Shown here: in pieces, positions 60,767 to 64,000 of the stretch
How the letters are laid out: each line of letters begins with the position of its first letter
Position numbering within the stretch: position 1 is the stretch's first letter
Assembly: GCA_964415885.1 (NCBI GenBank)
Contig: CAYQCE010000003.1
Location: 1 to 64,000 of the forward strand
DNA from: CAYQCE01 sp964415885
GTDB lineage: Bacteria > Zixibacteria > MSB-5A5 > JAABVY01 > JAHJOQ01
Reading direction: 5' to 3'
Length of the DNA stretch: 64,000 nucleotides
Translations under genes and position numbers: made by a program
Notes under the pieces: model-generated
The model's input: the letters and a program-made list of their open reading frames with translations, nothing else
Database searches by the model: none
What the model was told of the DNA's origin: nothing

Positions 60767-61761
60767 ATTTCGCTGAGAACATATGTGACCTAATTGGCAA
60801 AACCCCGCTGGTCAAGATCAATGCGACAGTAGCACATATCCCCGCAACGGTCCTTGCGAAGCTCGAATTTCTCAATCCATCCGGCTCAATCAAGGACCGC
60901 ATGGCACTTTATATCATCGAACATGCCGAGAAGCACGGTGATATCGATCAAAGTGACGTTGTCGTGGACAACACGTCGGGCAATACCGGCGCCGGTGCGG
61001 CAATGGTAGCCGCAGCGAAGGGATACCGGTCGGTGTTCACTACGCCTGAAAAAACAAGCAAGGAAAAGAAAGATCTGATCAAGTCGTTTGGTGCGGATAT
61101 CATAATAACACCCTCCGACGTACCGCACGATGATCCATCCAGCTATTATATGCAGGCTCGAAAGCTCGGCGAAAAGCCGGGATACTTCTATCTCGATCAG
61201 TATCACAGCCAGGTCAATGTTGAAGGGCACTACCATACGACCGGCCCCGAAATATGGGAACAGACGGACGGCAGGATAACGCACTTCTTCTGCGGCATAG
61301 GCACGGGCGGTACGATATCTGGAGTCGCACGATTCCTCAAAGAGAAGAAGAGCGAAATTAAGGTGATAGGCATTGATCCGATTGGATCGCTATTCCACGC
61401 GTACAAGAACGACATGCCCATACCAAAACCACGCCCATATAAGATGGAGGGAATCGGTACGGATGTAATCACGAAGGCATTTCACAGGCAGTTCATCGAC
61501 GAAGTCGTGCCTGTCTCTGATCGGGATGCGTTTCTTGCGGCGCGCGAACTCTGCCGCAGAGAGGGAATTTCCACCGGAGGATCATCCGGAGCGGTGCTCC
61601 ACGCCATTCAGCATTATGGCGGTAAGTTCAGCGCCGATGATGTCGTTGTCGCTATTTTCGCCGACAGCGGGATACGATATCTCTCCAAAATGTATAATGA
61701 TGAGTGGATGAAGGACAACGGGCTTCTTACCGAAGCTGAAGTTGTAGAGGAAATCGAATAG
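60763..61761 (+). CDS. Cysteine synthase/cystathionine beta-synthase family PLP enzyme
   Basis: A 332-residue type II PLP enzyme. The PLP lysine is in NPSGSIKDRMA (~38), with TSGNTGAGAAMVAAAKGYRS (~69), GIGTGGTISGVARFLKEK (~172) and the C-terminal STGGSSGAVL (~265). It lacks the CBS regulatory domains. The length and IGIDPIGS/YKMEGIGTD segments favour the cystathionine beta-synthase-like subgroup over plain CysK, but the substrate cannot be fixed. GTG start at 60763 overlaps the CDF gene (GTGA). Confidence 0.88.
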   Translation: MNFAENICDLIGKTPLVKINATVAHIPATVLAKLEFLNPSGSIKDRMALYIIEHAEKHGDIDQSDVVVDNTSGNTGAGAAMVAAAKGYRSVFTTPEKTSKEKKDLIKSFGADIIITPSDVPHDDPSSYYMQARKLGEKPGYFYLDQYHSQVNVEGHYHTTGPEIWEQTDGRITHFFCGIGTGGTISGVARFLKEKKSEIKVIGIDPIGSLFHAYKNDMPIPKPRPYKMEGIGTDVITKAFHRQFIDEVVPVSDRDAFLAARELCRREGISTGGSSGAVLHAIQHYGGKFSADDVVVAIFADSGIRYLSKMYNDEWMKDNGLLTEAEVVEEIE

Positions 61762-61791
61762 TCTCATCTCTCAATAGCCAGGAGGAAACAG

Positions 61792-62496
61792 ATGCTCAAA
61801 ACAGTTCTCGCAACGATCTTCCTCGCCCTGCTCGTGTCAGCACAGGCAGCAGCCCAGGAACTCGAAAAGCCGCTGGATGCAACAATCGGATTCTCCGAGC
61901 ACACATTCGATTTTGGCTTCATGCCGGCCGGTACGACAGTCATGCACACATTCGGGATCAAGAACGACGGCACGGACACTCTTCGCATTATCCGTGTTAA
62001 GCCGACCTGCGGCTGCACGAGCGCTCCGCTGTCAAAGACCGACCTCGGCCCGAACGATCTGGCAGAGCTGGATGTCTTCTTTGATTCCGAGCGATTCAAG
62101 GGCAAGGTCGTGAAGAAGGTATCGGTCCTGTCGAACGATCCCAGGGATCCGTACTCGGAGATCGCATTTTCTGCTCAGATCAACGCAAAGCACCCGCTAC
62201 TGGACATCCAGCCGCAAGTTGTTGAAGCGGATAGAGTTGTCGGCGGCACATACCGGGTGAAACTGGCGAACGAGTCCGACGAATCGATCGGTCTAACGAT
62301 AGTCTCATCGTCCGAGCCATATATCGAGACTAAACTCTCCCGCGACAAGATTGGGCCGGGCCAATCAGCGGACCTGATGATCAAAATTCTCGAGGATTAC
62401 AACGAGGTCAAAAACCCCTGGTATTCGGTGACATTGCAGACTGATGATCCGATGCAGAATCGAGTGTCGATTCCCATAAAACTACCTGAAAGATAA
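61792..62496 (+). CDS. Exported DUF1573 domain protein
   Basis: A 234-residue exported protein: signal peptide (1-21, SAQAAAQ), then a DUF1573 Ig-like domain with HTFDFGFMPAGTTVMHTFGI (~36) and the conserved VKPTCGCTSAP (~68), followed by a second beta-sandwich (~120-230). DUF1573 proteins are frequent in Bacteroidetes/FCB genomes with unknown function; the CGC motif may bind metal or form a disulfide. AGGAGG lies before the ATG. Confidence 0.87.
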   Translation: MLKTVLATIFLALLVSAQAAAQELEKPLDATIGFSEHTFDFGFMPAGTTVMHTFGIKNDGTDTLRIIRVKPTCGCTSAPLSKTDLGPNDLAELDVFFDSERFKGKVVKKVSVLSNDPRDPYSEIAFSAQINAKHPLLDIQPQVVEADRVVGGTYRVKLANESDESIGLTIVSSSEPYIETKLSRDKIGPGQSADLMIKILEDYNEVKNPWYSVTLQTDDPMQNRVSIPIKLPER

Positions 62497-62561
62497 AGAG
62501 TAAGGCCATGCTAAAGTCCTGTCTCGGAGTTCCGATAATACAACCGTCACGGAAAAAACTC

Positions 62562-62590
62562 TTGACAGTTTGTGACTTGAACATTAATTA
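62562..62590 (+). promoter_or_regulatory. Sigma-70-type promoter of the candidate small RNA
   Basis: Perfect TTGACA (62562-62567), 17-base spacer, TAATTA (62585-62590). The nearest downstream ATG is over 100 bases away, beyond a terminator. Confidence 0.65.
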
Positions 62591-62596
62591 CTCGTA

Positions 62597-62680
62597 GCGA
62601 ATTTGAGGGTGTTCCTCTGCTGTCCCTGGGTAGTTTCCTAGCCCCCTCTACCCTACCAGAGACACCCTCTTTTTATTTTT
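62597..62680 (+). ncRNA. Candidate small structured RNA with own promoter and terminator
   Basis: An ~84-base transcript unit without a start codon-led frame. Its outer stem is GAGGGTGT (62605-62612) with ACACCCTC (62662-62669), continued by CTCTG/CAGAG and an inner GGGTAG/CTACCC, so the whole body folds into one long interrupted hairpin that ends in TTTTTATTTTT (62670-62680). I do not recognise an Rfam family. It might equally be a leader attenuator for the chemoreceptor 340 bases downstream. The rest of the 526-base gap (62681-63022) holds only the sigma-28-type promoter. Confidence 0.6.
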
Positions 62681-62792
62681 CTCCAACCAGATGCTATCCT
62701 CAGACAAATGCTGTCGTCTCCCATAAGATATGATCCTGAAAACCGCACCAACAAGAAACATGGACAGGCGCATCCACATGCCCTTCACGGAC

Positions 62793-62819
62793 TTAGGATT
62801 TTTTGCAATCTGCCGATTA
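62793..62819 (+). promoter_or_regulatory. Sigma-28 (FliA)-type promoter of the chemoreceptor gene
   Basis: TTAGGATT (62793-62800), 11 bases, GCCGATTA (62812-62819). The -10 is identical to that of fliC. The predicted start near 62826 leaves a ~195-base leader before the ATG at 63023. Confidence 0.65.
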
Positions 62820-63022
62820 TTATTGAAAGATAGTTGGAAAATGAACCAGAGGGAGAAACAGAAGGAGGACGGAAGAAGGTCTATATCTCACCAGTCCTGG
62901 AAAACCCCAAACAAGAGGCTTGCGAAAAGCTCGATTAGCAAGTTCTGTGTCCCCACCCCCAAGAATCAGCGCGGACACTTCGAAGAAACCCTCGCAGGCT
63001 GGTTTCATAAGGAGAGCAGTCT

Positions 63023-64000
63023 ATGAAGTCCCGAATTAAACTGCGACTGTCGCACAAGATCATGCTGATGGTCTTCGTTATCCTGGTAACGTCAATTTCG
63101 GGGTTAACGATTGTCAGCGTTTCCAAGTCTTCAGAATACCTGGAGAATGTGGCCCGCCAGGACCTCGCGCATCTGGCAAAGATGGCTGAGAGACAGTGCA
63201 GGATCGCAGCGGAAGACGTACAGAACAAGGTCAGAACCGACCTCGTGGTCGCACGCCAGCTCTTTCAGGATTACTCAAAGGGCAGAGTGGTTACCGAGAA
63301 CGGCGAGCTCATTGCCGATCCGGATGACTCTCGTGTCACGATGAACCGCAACGATCAATTCGTCGACAAAGTGACCGAGCTTACTGGGTCAGTTTGCTCG
63401 ATATTCCTCAAAGACGGCGGCGGAGCGAAACGAATCGCCACCAACGTGGAGAACGATCGTGGAGAACGGGCACTCGGAAGCTATGCGTCCGATGAGGTCT
63501 TCAACAGAGTGGTAAACGGTGGAGAGAGCTTCTTCGGTCGCGCGTGGGTTGTCGACAGATACTATGTCACTGCCTATGAACCAATCAGAGATGCCAATTC
63601 CACTATAGTCGGCGTTCTTGCCGTGGCTCATCAGGAGCAGTCCGATGTCCTGAAAGAGAGCATTCTCTCTCAGACCGTTGGTGAGACCGGCTATCTCTAC
63701 GCCATCGATTCAGAGGGAGTCCTTCGGGTTCACCCGGCCCAAGAGGGCGCCGATATCAGCCAGCACGATTTCATAAAGGAAATCACCCTGAAGGGCACCC
63801 GGCTTGCCGAAGGAGAGGTCGGCTGGATCACCTACCCATGGATCAACAGGGAACTGGGAGAGACCAAAGCGCGCGACAAAATTGTTGCGTATACCTATTT
63901 CGAAAAGTGGGATTGGATTATTGCGGCGGGCAGCTACCTCGAAGAGTTCACCGCTCCAGTGGCGAGCATAAGAAACGCCGGAATGATGTTCGGTGTGCTG
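63023..64000 (+). CDS. Cache-domain sensory protein, probable methyl-accepting chemotaxis protein (3' truncated)
   Basis: Open from ATG 63023 (AAGGAGA upstream) to the window edge, 326 residues. It has an N-terminal membrane helix (~13-33: IMLMVFVILVTSISGLTIVS), then a large periplasmic region of the Cache_3-Cache_2 type: VTELTGSVCSIFLKDGG, SFFGRAWVVDRYYVTAYEPI, VGETGYLYAIDSEGVLRVHP and YFEKWDWIIAAGSYLEE near the end. The signalling part is beyond the window, so a histidine kinase or cyclase is possible; the FliA-type promoter makes a chemoreceptor most likely. Confidence 0.85.
   Translation, partial: MKSRIKLRLSHKIMLMVFVILVTSISGLTIVSVSKSSEYLENVARQDLAHLAKMAERQCRIAAEDVQNKVRTDLVVARQLFQDYSKGRVVTENGELIADPDDSRVTMNRNDQFVDKVTELTGSVCSIFLKDGGGAKRIATNVENDRGERALGSYASDEVFNRVVNGGESFFGRAWVVDRYYVTAYEPIRDANSTIVGVLAVAHQEQSDVLKESILSQTVGETGYLYAIDSEGVLRVHPAQEGADISQHDFIKEITLKGTRLAEGEVGWITYPWINRELGETKARDKIVAYTYFEKWDWIIAAGSYLEEFTAPVASIRNAGMMFGVL

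Noticed and set aside
62730..63026. Plus-strand 98-codon frame before the chemoreceptor
   Set aside because: It overlaps the sigma-28-type promoter, has Lys/Arg/Ser-biased random-looking sequence and no ribosome site.
1..64000. CRISPR arrays, prophage genes, transposases and rRNA
   Set aside because: None seen: no regular spaced repeats, no phage structural or recombinase motifs and no rRNA sequence.

Overview
The window looks like a chromosomal segment of a motile diderm (Gram-negative-type) bacterium, probably an uncultivated FCB-group lineage resembling Candidatus Zixibacteria. The diderm call rests on FlgH and FlgI, the flagellar L- and P-ring proteins. The lineage call is an inference from a dockerin-bearing secreted protein, a FlgD-like C-terminal domain on the first gene and a Bacteroidetes-type GlmU relative; no rRNA is present to test it. 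The genetic code is standard. I see no insertion sequence, prophage or CRISPR array.

Layout. 1-4.4 kb: the 3' end of a secreted protein gene, a decayed trehalase-like remnant, and two tandem glutamate dehydrogenase genes. 4.5-15.4 kb, all minus strand: a translation and RNA-decay block, in transcription order tRNA-Val, thrS, infC, rpmI, rplT, pheS, pheT, a zapB-like gene, zapA, rny, ymdB, folD. infC appears to start at a non-canonical AUA. 15.5-23.3 kb, minus: the late flagellar block fliC, flaG, fliD, fliS, a FlgN-like chaperone, a FlgM-like anti-sigma factor and an HDOD protein. fliC has a sigma-28-type promoter and a long leader with CsrA-like sites. 23.5-26.9 kb, plus: DUF1015, serA-like and serC genes for serine synthesis.

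27-39.3 kb, minus: a surface-glycan island of multi-domain glycosyltransferases, an epimerase, a methyltransferase-GT9 fusion, a dockerin protein, a sulfotransferase and an APS kinase. It lies directly downstream of fliW. 39.5-49.1 kb, minus: the flagellar hook/rod/ring operon flgF, flgG, flgA, flgH, flgI, flgJ, flgN, flgK, csrA, a new 51-residue ORF, flgL, fliW. Because the glycan genes follow fliW on the same strand, the island may modify flagellin or another surface structure, and the APS kinase plus sulfotransferase suggest that the glycan is sulfated. 49.3-53.7 kb: a membrane GT-C-type glycosyltransferase, galT and a GlmU-like nucleotidyltransferase, which could supply sugar donors.

53.7-56.2 kb, minus: a very small bacterial-microcompartment locus (one BMC-H shell gene behind a near-consensus promoter, a zinc-ribbon protein, and a CoA-acylating aldehyde dehydrogenase), with strong hairpins between the genes. 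56.2-62.5 kb: a YhhQ-type transporter, then plus-strand purD, purE, a TPR protein, a CDF metal exporter, a cysteine-synthase-like enzyme and a DUF1573 protein. 62.5-64 kb: a candidate small RNA with its own promoter and terminator, then a sigma-28-type promoter driving a Cache-domain chemoreceptor cut by the window end.

Gene calls are from reading motifs by eye; no database search was run.
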